A program made the translations under genes and the position numbers. The notes under the pieces were generated by a model. The model was given only the letters and a program-made list of their open reading frames with translations, was not told where the DNA came from and ran no database searches. A stretch of DNA of 64,000 nt from Eisenbergiella porci (GTDB taxonomy: Bacteria > Bacillota > Clostridia > Lachnospirales > Lachnospiraceae): the NCBI RefSeq assembly GCF_009696275.1, contig NZ_VUMI01000003.1:124001-188000 (forward strand), written 5' to 3'. Positions within the stretch are counted from its first letter, which is position 1. Every line of letters starts with the position of its first letter. Positions 8,291 to 17,433 of this stretch are shown here, piece after piece.

Positions 8291-9289
8291 CTATTTTGAG
8301 ATTCTTCCTGCACTGGCTAAATGCTGTTGCCAGTAGGAGCTTGTCAAATCGGCATAACCGATAGGGTCGCCTGCGTGGAACATACGGTTATTTCCTTGAT
8401 ATATTCCGACGTGCGTAATATAAGTGCCAGCGTTATAGGTAGAGTGGAAAAAGACCAAATCCCCAGCCTTTGCTTCGGACAGGGGAATATGCTGCGTCGC
8501 ATTGTACTGTTCCTGTGCCGTCCGTGGCATGGAGATTCCAGCCTTGCCGAAACACCACTGGACAAGACCGGAACAGTCAAAGGAGGTAGTAGGGGAAGCC
8601 CCGCCGAAAACATACCGCCAGCCCTCATATTTTAAGGCTTCATCCATGATAGCCTGTACCGTTTCGTCGTCAAACTGTGCTACCGTCAGATATTGCGACA
8701 CTACCAGCACATAAAACATATTTCCATAGTTATACCGCCATCCGCCGTTTTTCTCCACAGCGATAGGGTTTGTATAGGTCACTTTCGTTCCGCCGGATTT
8801 ATCCCTTGCGAAACTTTCCGCCAGTTCAAAAGTGTATTTTTTTCCACGGTTCGACACATAGTCAAGAAAGCCGCCGCCGTAGTTATAGGACTGAATAACG
8901 GCGTTTAGGTCACAGCCCTTTGCTTCGGCGGAAGCCACCAGTTCCGAGAAATACTTGCAGCCCTGCTTGATGGATTCCTCTGTGCTTAGTGAGTTTGGCG
9001 GCAATCCCAGCGATTCCGAGGACTGCATAACGTCTTCCAGCGTACCGCCGGATTCCACCTGTATAATCACAAGCAGCACATTGATGTATTCCTCAATCCC
9101 GTATTCTCTTGCGTACTTTTCCAGCAGGGGCTTATGTGCCAGTACCTCCGCTGACACATTCACGCCGCCATACTGGATATGAGAGCCGCCGTCTTCTTCG
9201 TCCGAGAACAGGACGACCACAAACAGGAGCAGGGAGAAAATCAGCACGAACACCCCAGAGCTGGCAATTATGATATGCTTCAGCTTCAT
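8291..9289 (-). CDS. Bifunctional lytic transglycosylase / NlpC-P60 peptidase (Tn916 Orf14-like)
   Basis: 332 aa. One N-terminal membrane anchor (IIIASSGVFVLIFSLLLFVVVLF) precedes a lysozyme-like lytic transglycosylase domain containing INVLLVIIQVESGG (catalytic Glu in VESGG) and QSYNYGGGFLDYV. A C-terminal NlpC/P60 domain carries the catalytic Cys in TSFDCSGLVQWCF and the His in ITHVGIYQGNNRMFHAG. It degrades peptidoglycan locally so the mating channel can cross the wall. The start overlaps the orf15 homologue by 4 bp. Confidence 0.94.
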   Translation of the reverse strand: MKLKHIIIASSGVFVLIFSLLLFVVVLFSDEEDGGSHIQYGGVNVSAEVLAHKPLLEKYAREYGIEEYINVLLVIIQVESGGTLEDVMQSSESLGLPPNSLSTEESIKQGCKYFSELVASAEAKGCDLNAVIQSYNYGGGFLDYVSNRGKKYTFELAESFARDKSGGTKVTYTNPIAVEKNGGWRYNYGNMFYVLVVSQYLTVAQFDDETVQAIMDEALKYEGWRYVFGGASPTTSFDCSGLVQWCFGKAGISMPRTAQEQYNATQHIPLSEAKAGDLVFFHSTYNAGTYITHVGIYQGNNRMFHAGDPIGYADLTSSYWQQHLASAGRISK

Positions 9290-11556
9290 TTTTTCTCCCC
9301 TTTCTTAACTTCGGTGGCAGTTCTGAACTTCTCCTTTCTGGTAGATTCACGCTTAACGGTGGAACTGCGTTCCTTGATGGACTGTCGCTGCGGCTCTTGC
9401 TCTGCGGTGGCAGGGGCAGCCGCCTTTGGCAGCGGTCTGTCTGAATGGGAAGAACTGCCGGACAGGGGTTGCCGTTCCGTGACGGCTGGCATATCCGTCT
9501 TTTCTTTTACGGATGATACCACAGGTCTTTCCGTAGGCTTGCCAGCACTTCCAGCCTGTGCCGTAGCTCTGGCCGTCTGTGTCTGGCTGCGTTCCACAGG
9601 CTCACGGGATTCTGTTTGGGGTGTAGTGGTGGCAGGACGTTCATGGACAGGGGCAGCGGATTTCTTTGGCTCTGTGGCAGACTCTTTCCTCTGCGCCGCC
9701 TGTTCCATTTCCGCCCGACGCTCCGCAATGGTCTTCCTGCGCTGTTCTTCTTTATCCCTGCGCCCCTCCGCTCTGGCGGTTCTAGTCTGTGTCATGCTGG
9801 ATGTAAAGTCACGCACCCCCTCCGATACCTGCGTTTTTCCGTGGTAAAGGGCATATTTTGCATTGACGGGTAAATCCTTTGCCTGTTCTTTCAGCCCTGC
9901 GGTGGTGTCAACAATCTTGCCTTTGGCATCCAAAACCGCACCTGCCGCCTGTCCAGCCCGTTTGCCCAAAGAAGCCTTTTCTTCTGTGCCAGTCTGTCCG
10001 TCTGGTCGGGTATGGTCTGCCTGTGTGGTTCTGGAAGCTCCCGAACTGGAAGCCGCCCCCGATTGCTTAGAAGCCTTAGAAACGGCTGCGCCAGCCCCAA
10101 GAGCCGCCACAGAACGCCCCAGCTTATGCTGTAAGCGGTGCATATGGGCGTGCATGAGCATACGGGGTCTTCGCATAATACGGCTTCCCACGCTTTGGGA
10201 ATCGCCGCTCTGCAAGGAGAACATACTCATTAAATCCCCCAGCTTGAAGTAGATTCCGGCAAAGGTCACTATCTGCAAGAACGCGATGAGGAAGAACGGA
10301 TAACCTGCGGACAGCGTATAGAGCATGGTTGATATACTGAACGCCGTCGTGATAATCAGCGTGATTCCTGCCCTTGTCAGAATGGTGTTGAACAGCTTTG
10401 TGATGGCACGTTTTGACATTCCGTCAAAGGTGGGAACCATACTTAAAATGAAGCTCACAGGCAGGAACATAGCGTAAATGATGAATAACACCTGCGAGAA
10501 AATCATAATGCCAGTCAATAGGAACACAAACACGGAAATACCAATATTGAAGATAAAGAGGAAGAACACCATTCCCAAGCGGTTGATGGTTTTTGTAACA
10601 GTAAGGTTCGTGTTCTCTCTGTCCTCGATTTCCTCCACGACGATTTCTTCCCTGTCTTCGCCGTTGTTGGTGTCGGGGCTGGTGGATAGTAAACTCTCCA
10701 CCCGATCCGCACCAACACTCTCCATATCCGAGTTGCCGTATTGAAGCAGAAGCCACGGCTGTTTTACTTGTATAGAAAAAAGGCTGTCACGGATAAGGTC
10801 TACACTGTCTTTCCCCTGGCTCTCCGAGTTGGGCAGGACAATCTTCGTTCCCAGTGACAGGCTGGCATTGCTGATGTCTGCGGAAAAGTCATTGATTTTC
10901 CCGATATAGTCGGGAGCGTAGGCAATAAAGGACGCTGACAGCAGGAACACCACCACGAAATTCACAACAGCATGGATTGCTTTTGTAGTTTCACGCTTGA
11001 TAAGCCCTGTGTAGGCAACGTAGATTCCCACAACAAGAATCAGAATCAGCAGGAATCCGATATAAAATCCCTCCGAGGACAGCCCGTTTGGGGTAATGCC
11101 TGCAAGGGTTTGCATATTTTTTCCGATAGAATCCGCCGTTGCTGATATGAAGTCCAGTGAATAGGCTTCCTGTATCAGATAGCCCGTGGCGTTGGAAAGA
11201 TACAGGCTGATTGTCCAGATAAAATTCGTGATGGCGTAAAGCCCATACATAACCTGTTTTCCAATACCGTCCAGCCAGTTCCACGGCAGCCAATCCCAGC
11301 CCGTGTCCACATAAAAATCAAGCTGGTAGTTGTCCAGTGGGTACTTGCTGTATTCGTTAGCGGTATTGACGGTATCATCCACCAGCCCTGCGGCATGGGC
11401 GACCGTTCCCAGCGTCGCTAACAAAAAAATGGCAATCACGAATACCAGAAGTACCGTAACTGCCACTTTTCCAAGCCGCTGCATATTCCATTTTCTTTTC
11501 TGTTCCGGCTTGCCGCCTGCCGTCGGATTCCGGTGTAACCGCTTTTTTATTGTCAT
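9286..11556 (-). CDS. Polytopic mating-channel protein (Tn916 Orf15 / TcpH-VirB6-like)
   Basis: 756 aa. The N-terminal two thirds contains about eight hydrophobic segments: LGKVAVTVLLVFVIAIFLLATLG, GFYIGFLLILILVVGIYVAYTGL, AVVNFVVVFLLSASFIAYA, and several between residues 320 and 450. The C-terminal third is hydrophilic, rich in Ala, Gln, Arg, Glu and Thr, and probably disordered and cytosolic. This is the layout of Orf15 in Tn916-type elements and of TcpH, a VirB6-like inner-membrane component. Its 3' and 5' ends overlap the neighbouring transfer genes by 4 bp each, so it is translationally coupled. Confidence 0.88.
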   Translation of the reverse strand: MTIKKRLHRNPTAGGKPEQKRKWNMQRLGKVAVTVLLVFVIAIFLLATLGTVAHAAGLVDDTVNTANEYSKYPLDNYQLDFYVDTGWDWLPWNWLDGIGKQVMYGLYAITNFIWTISLYLSNATGYLIQEAYSLDFISATADSIGKNMQTLAGITPNGLSSEGFYIGFLLILILVVGIYVAYTGLIKRETTKAIHAVVNFVVVFLLSASFIAYAPDYIGKINDFSADISNASLSLGTKIVLPNSESQGKDSVDLIRDSLFSIQVKQPWLLLQYGNSDMESVGADRVESLLSTSPDTNNGEDREEIVVEEIEDRENTNLTVTKTINRLGMVFFLFIFNIGISVFVFLLTGIMIFSQVLFIIYAMFLPVSFILSMVPTFDGMSKRAITKLFNTILTRAGITLIITTAFSISTMLYTLSAGYPFFLIAFLQIVTFAGIYFKLGDLMSMFSLQSGDSQSVGSRIMRRPRMLMHAHMHRLQHKLGRSVAALGAGAAVSKASKQSGAASSSGASRTTQADHTRPDGQTGTEEKASLGKRAGQAAGAVLDAKGKIVDTTAGLKEQAKDLPVNAKYALYHGKTQVSEGVRDFTSSMTQTRTARAEGRRDKEEQRRKTIAERRAEMEQAAQRKESATEPKKSAAPVHERPATTTPQTESREPVERSQTQTARATAQAGSAGKPTERPVVSSVKEKTDMPAVTERQPLSGSSSHSDRPLPKAAAPATAEQEPQRQSIKERSSTVKRESTRKEKFRTATEVKKGEKK

Positions 11557-14006
11557 TCCTCCACCTCTTTTCTGACGGGCGGTCTGGTATCAAAGGCGTG
11601 CAGCAAATCTTCAAATATCGGATGGAACTGTATCACGCCCACACGCCCGTATAGGTCACTGATAAGGCACTGTCCATTTTCAAGGTCACGCAACCGCTTC
11701 TGGTTATTTTCGTCCTCTGCGTCCACTCCGAAAAAGGAGAGCGTCTTTTTTATCTCGTTACTATCCGTGGAACGGAACGCAAATTTTAAGCCGAGATTGT
11801 TTTTCAGCTTTTCATCCAGTAAATCGTCTGTGTTCTGCGTGACAAAGTAAACGCCTGCGTTCATGGCTCGCCCAGCTCTCACTAACTTCATGGACAGGGT
11901 TTTTCCCTGCGCCACCTGTAAGAAGCTCCATGCTTCGTCAAGGTCTACAATCTTAAAAATGCTGCGGTCTGTGTGGATGAAGTCAAGGGCAAAGGTGCTG
12001 ATAACGATTAACATAGCCACGGACAAAAGCTCCATTGTGGTATATTCTTCAAAGCTGGTTTCCTTATCCGGCAGCACCAAATCCGCCACCTGTATGATGT
12101 TCAACTGCTTTTCAAGGCTGATGGACTGTTCCACATCCCCGTGTGAGAAAAGCAGATGTGCAAAATCGTAATCTGTGAAGGATTCGATATGGTCGGCAAT
12201 GCTTACGCTGATGGGCGTACCCTCCACACGTAATTCCTCAATGACTTTCATTAAGCCCCGTTCCTCACTGTTGGTTACGGCACGAATGGCTTTCCGTAGG
12301 ACAGGGAACTTTTCGCCGTCACGGGAGGAAATGCCTGTAAGGAATGTAAGAATGTCGATTGCCAGCGATTCCGAATCTTTCGGATTCTCCATAATCACGT
12401 AGGGGTCAAGAAGCCCCTTGTTTTTCTCGTCCGAGGTCAGATTGACAATGTTAATTTCGTCGGCAATTTCCGGCAGCGTTTCTTTCCAGTTCCCACGTTC
12501 CGCCTTTGGGTCTACAATGACAGCCTGTGCGCCGAACAGGACGGAGTAATAAACAATCATGTTGTTGGAGAATGATTTTCCACCGCCCAATGAGCCGACG
12601 AAAGCGGCAGCGAGGGCGTTAGTCACAGAACCTTTCACTCCTTGACTGGCGAGGGCAGGTTTCAGATACACATTTCTTCCTGTATCAAGGCTATACCCCA
12701 CATAGATTCCCTCATTCTCTCCCAACATCTGCGTTGCCCCGAATCCCAATCCGGCGAGGAAATCGCTCGTCACATACTGGATGTAATCATTCATATACCG
12801 TTTGCTGGCAGGCAGAAATTCCCCATGCAAGCCCAGCATATCTCCAAATGGACGTACCAGCTTCACGCTCAAATCGTCGTAGAAGTCCTTGACTTCATTA
12901 CAGCGACGTTTCAGCTCGTCAAGGTCGGGAGCCGTAACACGCACCACGTAGGATAGTTTATACATGGATTCCTTGCTCTGGTCTAAGGTGGTTTCCAGCT
13001 CGTTCACACTGTCCAGTGCTTCCGCCACATTGGAGCTGGTTTCGTTGTCGCTCTGCCATGCGTGGTTATCCAAATCTTTCAGCTCTTTCTTCTTGTTGCG
13101 GACAGTGGACAGTGCTTTCCTGTTCGCCACGATTTCCACATTCATACTGGTATCAATGGGAAAGGTGAATTGCTGTTGCTGATAGTAGAAGATTTCAGAA
13201 GACGGGAAGTCCAGTTCGCCCACAATGGAATTGATGGTAAAATAGGCGACGTATGCTGTGGAATCCTCCTGCTCAATTTTCAAATACCGCTGTTTTTCTT
13301 CAATCAGACAGCGTGTCGGCTTGATAAGGTCATAATATTTTATCAGCGTTTCCTTATCCAGTTTTTTCTTCGGCAGATAGTATTCGTAGTCCTCATATGC
13401 CGTTCCTGTCTGCCCGTAAAGGTGTTCAATGAGATAACCGAAATCGTCCTTGTCCAGACGGCGGATTTTAAAGCGGCGTGATATTTTATTTTCCAGCAGT
13501 TTTTCCATCTTAGAGAAACGCCAGATTTCATCATTGTTCATGGAAACGAAATCCCCCATGAGCTTATGGTTCACATCGTGGATGAAGTCGGAAAGAGCAT
13601 TTGCCGCTTCTTTACCCACGTTTTTAATCGTGACTTCCTGCTCATTCAGAATCAGCTTGAAGCCGATAAAAAAGCGGTAGTCCACTTGATTTTCCCCAAT
13701 CATGGAAATAAGGGCTTCAGTCTGTGCGTCGATTTTTTCATAGGCAATTTCTTTCAGCCTGCCGGACACTTCCTTTTTAGAGCGTTCCTGCGCCGCCCTT
13801 ATACTGGATTCCGTACTAATCTGCAAGGCATGGATTCTTCCGTCACGGTTCTGTGCGATTAACTGCCGGAATGAATCGTGGACTTGATACTTCTGTTCTG
13901 GACTAAGGAACGAATAATTGTAGGGAAGCAGCTCATAGTAGGCGAAACATTCCCCGTCGTTGTTCCACACCAGATTGTTTTCGATATATTTAATCGGATA
14001 TGCCAT
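11553..14006 (-). CDS. VirB4-like conjugation ATPase (Tn916 Orf16-like)
   Basis: 817 aa from ATG 14006, which has TTAGGAG 8 bp upstream. The Walker A motif is GSLGGGKSFSNN and a Walker B-like FKIVDLDEAW follows. The C-terminal TQNTDDLLDEKLKNNLGLKFAFR is typical of VirB4/TraE ATPases of Gram-positive elements. It powers assembly of, or substrate passage through, the mating channel at the membrane. It overlaps the TcpE gene by 17 bp upstream and the orf15 homologue by 4 bp downstream. Confidence 0.95.
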   Translation of the reverse strand: MAYPIKYIENNLVWNNDGECFAYYELLPYNYSFLSPEQKYQVHDSFRQLIAQNRDGRIHALQISTESSIRAAQERSKKEVSGRLKEIAYEKIDAQTEALISMIGENQVDYRFFIGFKLILNEQEVTIKNVGKEAANALSDFIHDVNHKLMGDFVSMNNDEIWRFSKMEKLLENKISRRFKIRRLDKDDFGYLIEHLYGQTGTAYEDYEYYLPKKKLDKETLIKYYDLIKPTRCLIEEKQRYLKIEQEDSTAYVAYFTINSIVGELDFPSSEIFYYQQQQFTFPIDTSMNVEIVANRKALSTVRNKKKELKDLDNHAWQSDNETSSNVAEALDSVNELETTLDQSKESMYKLSYVVRVTAPDLDELKRRCNEVKDFYDDLSVKLVRPFGDMLGLHGEFLPASKRYMNDYIQYVTSDFLAGLGFGATQMLGENEGIYVGYSLDTGRNVYLKPALASQGVKGSVTNALAAAFVGSLGGGKSFSNNMIVYYSVLFGAQAVIVDPKAERGNWKETLPEIADEINIVNLTSDEKNKGLLDPYVIMENPKDSESLAIDILTFLTGISSRDGEKFPVLRKAIRAVTNSEERGLMKVIEELRVEGTPISVSIADHIESFTDYDFAHLLFSHGDVEQSISLEKQLNIIQVADLVLPDKETSFEEYTTMELLSVAMLIVISTFALDFIHTDRSIFKIVDLDEAWSFLQVAQGKTLSMKLVRAGRAMNAGVYFVTQNTDDLLDEKLKNNLGLKFAFRSTDSNEIKKTLSFFGVDAEDENNQKRLRDLENGQCLISDLYGRVGVIQFHPIFEDLLHAFDTRPPVRKEVEE

Positions 14007-14382
14007 AAATTCCACTCCTAACTGCCGTGATGGATTCTGCCGGATGGTCTTTCCCCAGCTTCACGGTCTTTCCTGCATAGGTCAGTTTCGGGCGCACCAG
14101 ATAGGCAATAACGGATTTCAGAAAGCCGTAAGGTTTCTTCCCATCAAAGGTTTTCTGGCACATGAACCATGTAAGCGCAAGGGGAATCCCAAAGTATTTT
14201 AGGAAAGCCCCATCTATCATAGACAGCGGCGGCACATTTCCAAGCAGCATGACAGCAAACAGCGATACCACAAACCACGTCATTTGTGTAAATGTGATGG
14301 GGAATGGCAGCTTAAAGTCATTGATGGAATAAAGCACCTTTTCAACCGACCAGATACTTGTGTAGCTTCGTATTTTCTTCAT
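13990..14382 (-). CDS. TcpE-family conjugal transfer membrane protein (Tn916 Orf17-like)
   Basis: 130 aa. Two hydrophobic segments (TQMTWFVVSLFAVMLLGNV and FLKYFGIPLALTWFMC) are flanked by the conserved soluble parts YTSIWSVEKVLYSINDFKLP and FDGKKPYGFLKSVIAYLVRPKLTYAGK. This is the TcpE family of Gram-positive mating systems. It is required for transfer in related plasmids as a membrane component next to the ATPase. Its 3' end overlaps the VirB4-like gene. Confidence 0.9.
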   Translation of the reverse strand: MKKIRSYTSIWSVEKVLYSINDFKLPFPITFTQMTWFVVSLFAVMLLGNVPPLSMIDGAFLKYFGIPLALTWFMCQKTFDGKKPYGFLKSVIAYLVRPKLTYAGKTVKLGKDHPAESITAVRSGIYGISD

Positions 14383-14437
14383 GTAATCAGTCCTTTCTAA
14401 AAAGTGTGGGGCAGCATGGAAGCCGCCCCGAAAAACA

Positions 14438-14485
14438 AAGAATCTGCCAGAATAGCCCTGTCGGGTTATGATCTGCCAGATTCTT
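14438..14485 (-). terminator. Terminator-like hairpin after ardA
   Basis: AAGAATCTG and CAGATTCTT form a 9-bp stem overlapping the ardA stop. On the minus strand it is followed by TTCTTTGTTTTTC. A second GC stem (GGGGC/GCCCC) lies at 14409-14430. This would partly separate ardA from the downstream orf17-orf13 block. Confidence 0.5.
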
Positions 14486-14972
14486 AACGAGTAATTTCAA
14501 ATACGCCGTGGTTCGTGACAACAAAACTGCCGCTGATTTCAAGGTCACGCCCGTAGGCTTCATAATCAATGTAGTTTTGCAGGCTTGCCGGCACTTCGCC
14601 CAAAGCCCCTGTTTCTTCAATGAAATAGCGTGCTACATCCGCCATATCCTCACAATCGGGATAATGGATAATATCGTCTTCATGCTCGCACAATTCTTCG
14701 ATACCGCCGAAATAGGATTGCAGTTCGTGAAGCTCTGCCTGTATATCCTCTGATAAGTCCTCCACCATTTCACATAAGCGGTTTACTTCCTCAATGGGCG
14801 TGTACTCGTCGATTTCAAAGGGCAGTTCGTAGTCATGGATGGCGTATTCTTCGTATTCGTCATTTAAACCGATACGCTCCTTTACTTCGTCAAAGTCAAT
14901 GGGCGGTATGAACCATGCCCCGACCAATTCGCCCTCATTGTATTTGCCTAAGTTGGCAATATAAATTCTCAT
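14484..14972 (-). CDS. ardA: ArdA antirestriction protein (Tn916 Orf18-like)
   Basis: 162 aa from ATG 14972, starting MRIYIANLGKYNEGELVGAWF; an ATG at 14993 is also possible. The sequence matches Tn916 ArdA along its length: EEYAIHDYELPFEIDEYTPI and a C-terminal ARYFIEETGALGEVPASLQNYIDYEAYGRDLE. It is very acidic, as expected for a DNA mimic that binds type I restriction enzymes. It protects the incoming element in a new host. It lies between the 2TM cargo gene and the orf17 homologue. Confidence 0.95.
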   Translation of the reverse strand: MRIYIANLGKYNEGELVGAWFIPPIDFDEVKERIGLNDEYEEYAIHDYELPFEIDEYTPIEEVNRLCEMVEDLSEDIQAELHELQSYFGGIEELCEHEDDIIHYPDCEDMADVARYFIEETGALGEVPASLQNYIDYEAYGRDLEISGSFVVTNHGVFEITR

Positions 14973-15015
14973 TTCTTCGATAGTGTGCCACATCCTTTCT
15001 AACGTAAGAAGCAGC

Positions 15016-15759
15016 CTAATTATTGGCTGCTTCTTCAAAATTAGTTTTCTCTATGCTGTTTTCAACACCATCAAACATTGCAAAGTATTTCTTGCTATCT
15101 TTAGGACAAGCAATGTTTATAACAAATTCGTAGCTTTGTTCAAATATGTCTTTTGAATTGGCATATCCTAAAGTAATACTTAATTCACAATGAAGCTGGA
15201 GAAATCCGCTACTATATAAATACTCCGAGAAAACAAATGCTGGTTCTTCTTTTGGAGAAGTCATATAAAAATTCATTTGTCTACTTTGATTGGGTAATAC
15301 CGAATAATGTCTTGTCCACGTTTGACAAAATGGTATCTTTTTATCAGTATTAGATAGAAAAACTGCATCTATTTTTAACTCATCCACATGGACTATATTT
15401 ATAACATTTTCCGTAGCATTTCTGAAATAAATAGAAATATCGATTTCTCTGTTTGTGAATGTATCAATTTTGCAATTAGCCGTATCAATGTGCAAAAATG
15501 GCGTACTATTCCTTTCTTCAAGTTGCAATAGCCTATCACTGATTTTGTTTGCCTGTGCACTTTGAAATAAAGCAACAACGCCAATAAAAGTAGTGCCTAA
15601 CGCTCCAAGTATTGAACCAAAATAAAGAAGCACATCTTTAGCTTCCCATAACGTTATATAGCCCGTATTGGCTTTATAGCTTTCATTTATGATTATAGGA
15701 ATTACTAAAGATAACAATAAAACAAGAATATACAAAAGAATAATATGCTTTTTTTTCAT
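15016..15759 (-). CDS. Two-TM protein of unknown function, accessory gene in ICE
   Basis: 247 aa. The N-terminus has two membrane helices (HIILLYILVLLLSLVIPIII and VLLYFGSILGALGTTFIGVVALF). A short coiled-coil-like stretch (ANKISDRLLQLEER) and a soluble beta-rich domain of about 165 residues follow. The gene is distinctly AT-rich compared with the transfer genes and has no counterpart in Tn916 between orf19 and ardA. Membrane-anchored proteins of this layout are common in accessory slots of mobile elements, but I do not recognise the family. Confidence 0.6.
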   Translation of the reverse strand: MKKKHIILLYILVLLLSLVIPIIINESYKANTGYITLWEAKDVLLYFGSILGALGTTFIGVVALFQSAQANKISDRLLQLEERNSTPFLHIDTANCKIDTFTNREIDISIYFRNATENVINIVHVDELKIDAVFLSNTDKKIPFCQTWTRHYSVLPNQSRQMNFYMTSPKEEPAFVFSEYLYSSGFLQLHCELSITLGYANSKDIFEQSYEFVINIACPKDSKKYFAMFDGVENSIEKTNFEEAANN

Positions 15760-15823
15760 GATACACCCCTAAAATTATATTTAGTTGTATTGTATCACTA
15801 AATGATTATTATACCAAGCTAAT

Positions 15824-16045
15824 TTAAGCTCCGATAATCTTGTTGAACAGCTCTAACAGAATATCTTTCACACCAGCGGCGTTGAAGACCAGACCAACGG
15901 CAATCAGCGAGATAATCAGAAAGCCAATAAGCTTGCTAAATTCACGCTTAAATCCGAGGTAAAGTCCAATCACAACGATTGCCAGCAGTACCAGAGATTG
16001 CGCGTTTGATAAAAACCAGTTGTATAAGTTCTGTCCGAAATTCAT
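15824..16045 (-). CDS. TcpD-family membrane protein (Tn916 Orf19-like)
   Basis: 73 aa from ATG 16045, preceded by AAAGGAGCG. The sequence MNFGQNLYNWFLSNAQSLVL, followed by a second hydrophobic helix (LIGFLIISLIAVGLVFNAAG), matches the small two-helix TcpD/Orf19 protein of Tn916-type mating systems. An upstream ATG at 16069 lacks a ribosome site. Membrane component of the transfer machinery. Confidence 0.88.
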   Translation of the reverse strand: MNFGQNLYNWFLSNAQSLVLLAIVVIGLYLGFKREFSKLIGFLIISLIAVGLVFNAAGVKDILLELFNKIIGA

Positions 16046-16145
16046 AAAATCGCTCCTTTCCTCATTCATGTACCTGCTTTCCGTACATGGTGGTATCCCC
16101 GTAGGGGATTTCTTTGCTTGAATGTCAACAGGGAATAAAAATCAA

Positions 16146-17342
16146 CTAGATAACCACCTCCTTTGCGGTGGCTGCTTGCTGCTTTAAGATTTTTTCGTGC
16201 CGCTCGGTCAGCTTCGCACTGGCGATAATATCCTTTACGACCTGCGTATGGTTGATTTCATCCAGCTTCATAGCCATTTTCAAGGTTGGGGCTACTTGAT
16301 GGGAAAGCCAGTTCAAGGTACGCTGGAATGAATACGGTTCGGGCTTCGTTGTCAGCTTCATGCTCTCCCGATTCTCTCCGATAAACCACACCCATTCCTC
16401 ACTTATCCGCCATTCAGAACGGGGCTTCGTATCGTCCTTATCCACGAACCGCACATAGCGGTTGATAATCTTAAAAGCGGTTCGTTCTGGATTGTCATAT
16501 GCCAGCAGGTCACGGAGGGCGTAATAGGCACGCTCATTTTTCAGCCGGATTTCGAAGCGGTTCTTAACTTCGGCTTCCTCTATGGGAATGTCATTTTTCT
16601 TGTACTGTTCAAAATCCTTTTCATAAATGCAGAAGTACACTTCACTCTGCAAAGAGCCGATATACAGTGTATTTCCCATACATTCTTTTTCATCCCTCCG
16701 CACCAGTTCGCCGCTTCGGTAGCTCTTAAAGCTGCGGAACACGGAAACACATTCCTCATTCCGGCATTTCTCCGTCAGACGGGGGATGTTAAGAATCCCT
16801 GTCTTGTCATTGATGGCAAGGTCAAGCCGCTTCATCACGCCGCCCTCCACCAGACAGTCCATGAAAAACTCGTACCAGCTCCGTTCCTGTGCCAGCAGGT
16901 AGCTTTCAAACTGGCGGCAGCCACGCCCTTTCAGTTCCAGCAGCACACCTTTTTCTACTTCGGGCGATACCAGCACGAATATGTCGCCCAGACAGTAATG
17001 TTCAGCGTAAGAATAAAAGCCGTAGTCTTCATGGAGCATATAGGACAGCTTCAACCTCAAAATATCCTCAACGATGTGCTTCACATCCAGAGTAGGGAAG
17101 CGAATCCGCACATAGTCAAAGAGCATTTCAAGGGGAGCGTCTGGATTGAACCGTTCCAGTGCTTCCATGATAGCCGCTTTCCGTTCGGCGGACGGAAGTA
17201 CCTTGCCCGTTTCAATGTCGCTTAAATACTGGCGTGTCACGCCAGCAGTTATCGCAAGTCTGCTCTGTGAGATTCCATAGCCGGAGCGTTTTTCCTTTAA
17301 TTCCTGTACCCAAGTATCGTGATTCAGTGAATATCCCTCCAA
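16146..17342 (-). CDS. mobT: MobT relaxase / Rep_trans replication initiator (Tn916 Orf20-like)
   Basis: 398 codons, annotated from the TTG at 17342 to match Tn916 Orf20 (EGF-type start). The N-terminus is a helix-turn-helix (ISQSRLAITAGVTRQYLSDIETGKVLPS). The rest matches Rep_trans relaxases: FESYLLAQERSWYEFFMDCL, RLDLAINDKTGILNI and YRSGELVRRDEKECMGNTLYIGS, with the catalytic Tyr expected in the last segment. It nicks oriT to start rolling-circle transfer. The IS91-like element begins immediately upstream of the TTG, so the native promoter and leader have been replaced by insertion-sequence DNA. A GGAGGG lies 2 bp inside the TTG start, so a CTG a few codons later is an alternative start. 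Confidence 0.93.
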   Translation of the reverse strand: MEGYSLNHDTWVQELKEKRSGYGISQSRLAITAGVTRQYLSDIETGKVLPSAERKAAIMEALERFNPDAPLEMLFDYVRIRFPTLDVKHIVEDILRLKLSYMLHEDYGFYSYAEHYCLGDIFVLVSPEVEKGVLLELKGRGCRQFESYLLAQERSWYEFFMDCLVEGGVMKRLDLAINDKTGILNIPRLTEKCRNEECVSVFRSFKSYRSGELVRRDEKECMGNTLYIGSLQSEVYFCIYEKDFEQYKKNDIPIEEAEVKNRFEIRLKNERAYYALRDLLAYDNPERTAFKIINRYVRFVDKDDTKPRSEWRISEEWVWFIGENRESMKLTTKPEPYSFQRTLNWLSHQVAPTLKMAMKLDEINHTQVVKDIIASAKLTERHEKILKQQAATAKEVVI

Positions 17343-17364
17343 TAAAAAATAGGCTTCGCCTATT

Positions 17365-17407
17365 CAACTCCCCTGCCCCTCAATCTTGAGGGGTGGGGTT
17401 GTTTTTT
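17365..17407 (+). terminator. Strong terminator at the IS91-like left end
   Basis: A nested stem is built from CAAC/GTTG, CCCC/GGGG and CCCCTCAA/TTGAGGGG with a 2-nt loop, followed by TTTTTT on the plus strand. It lies just upstream of the transposase start and would shield the transposase from outside transcription. Confidence 0.7.
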
Positions 17408-17433
17408 CTCCCTAATTCCTTCATAATACTCTT

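Noticed and set aside
9179-9847. 222-codon plus-strand ORF
   Set aside because: Antisense to the 3' end of the orf15 homologue, where the low-complexity tail keeps the opposite frame open.
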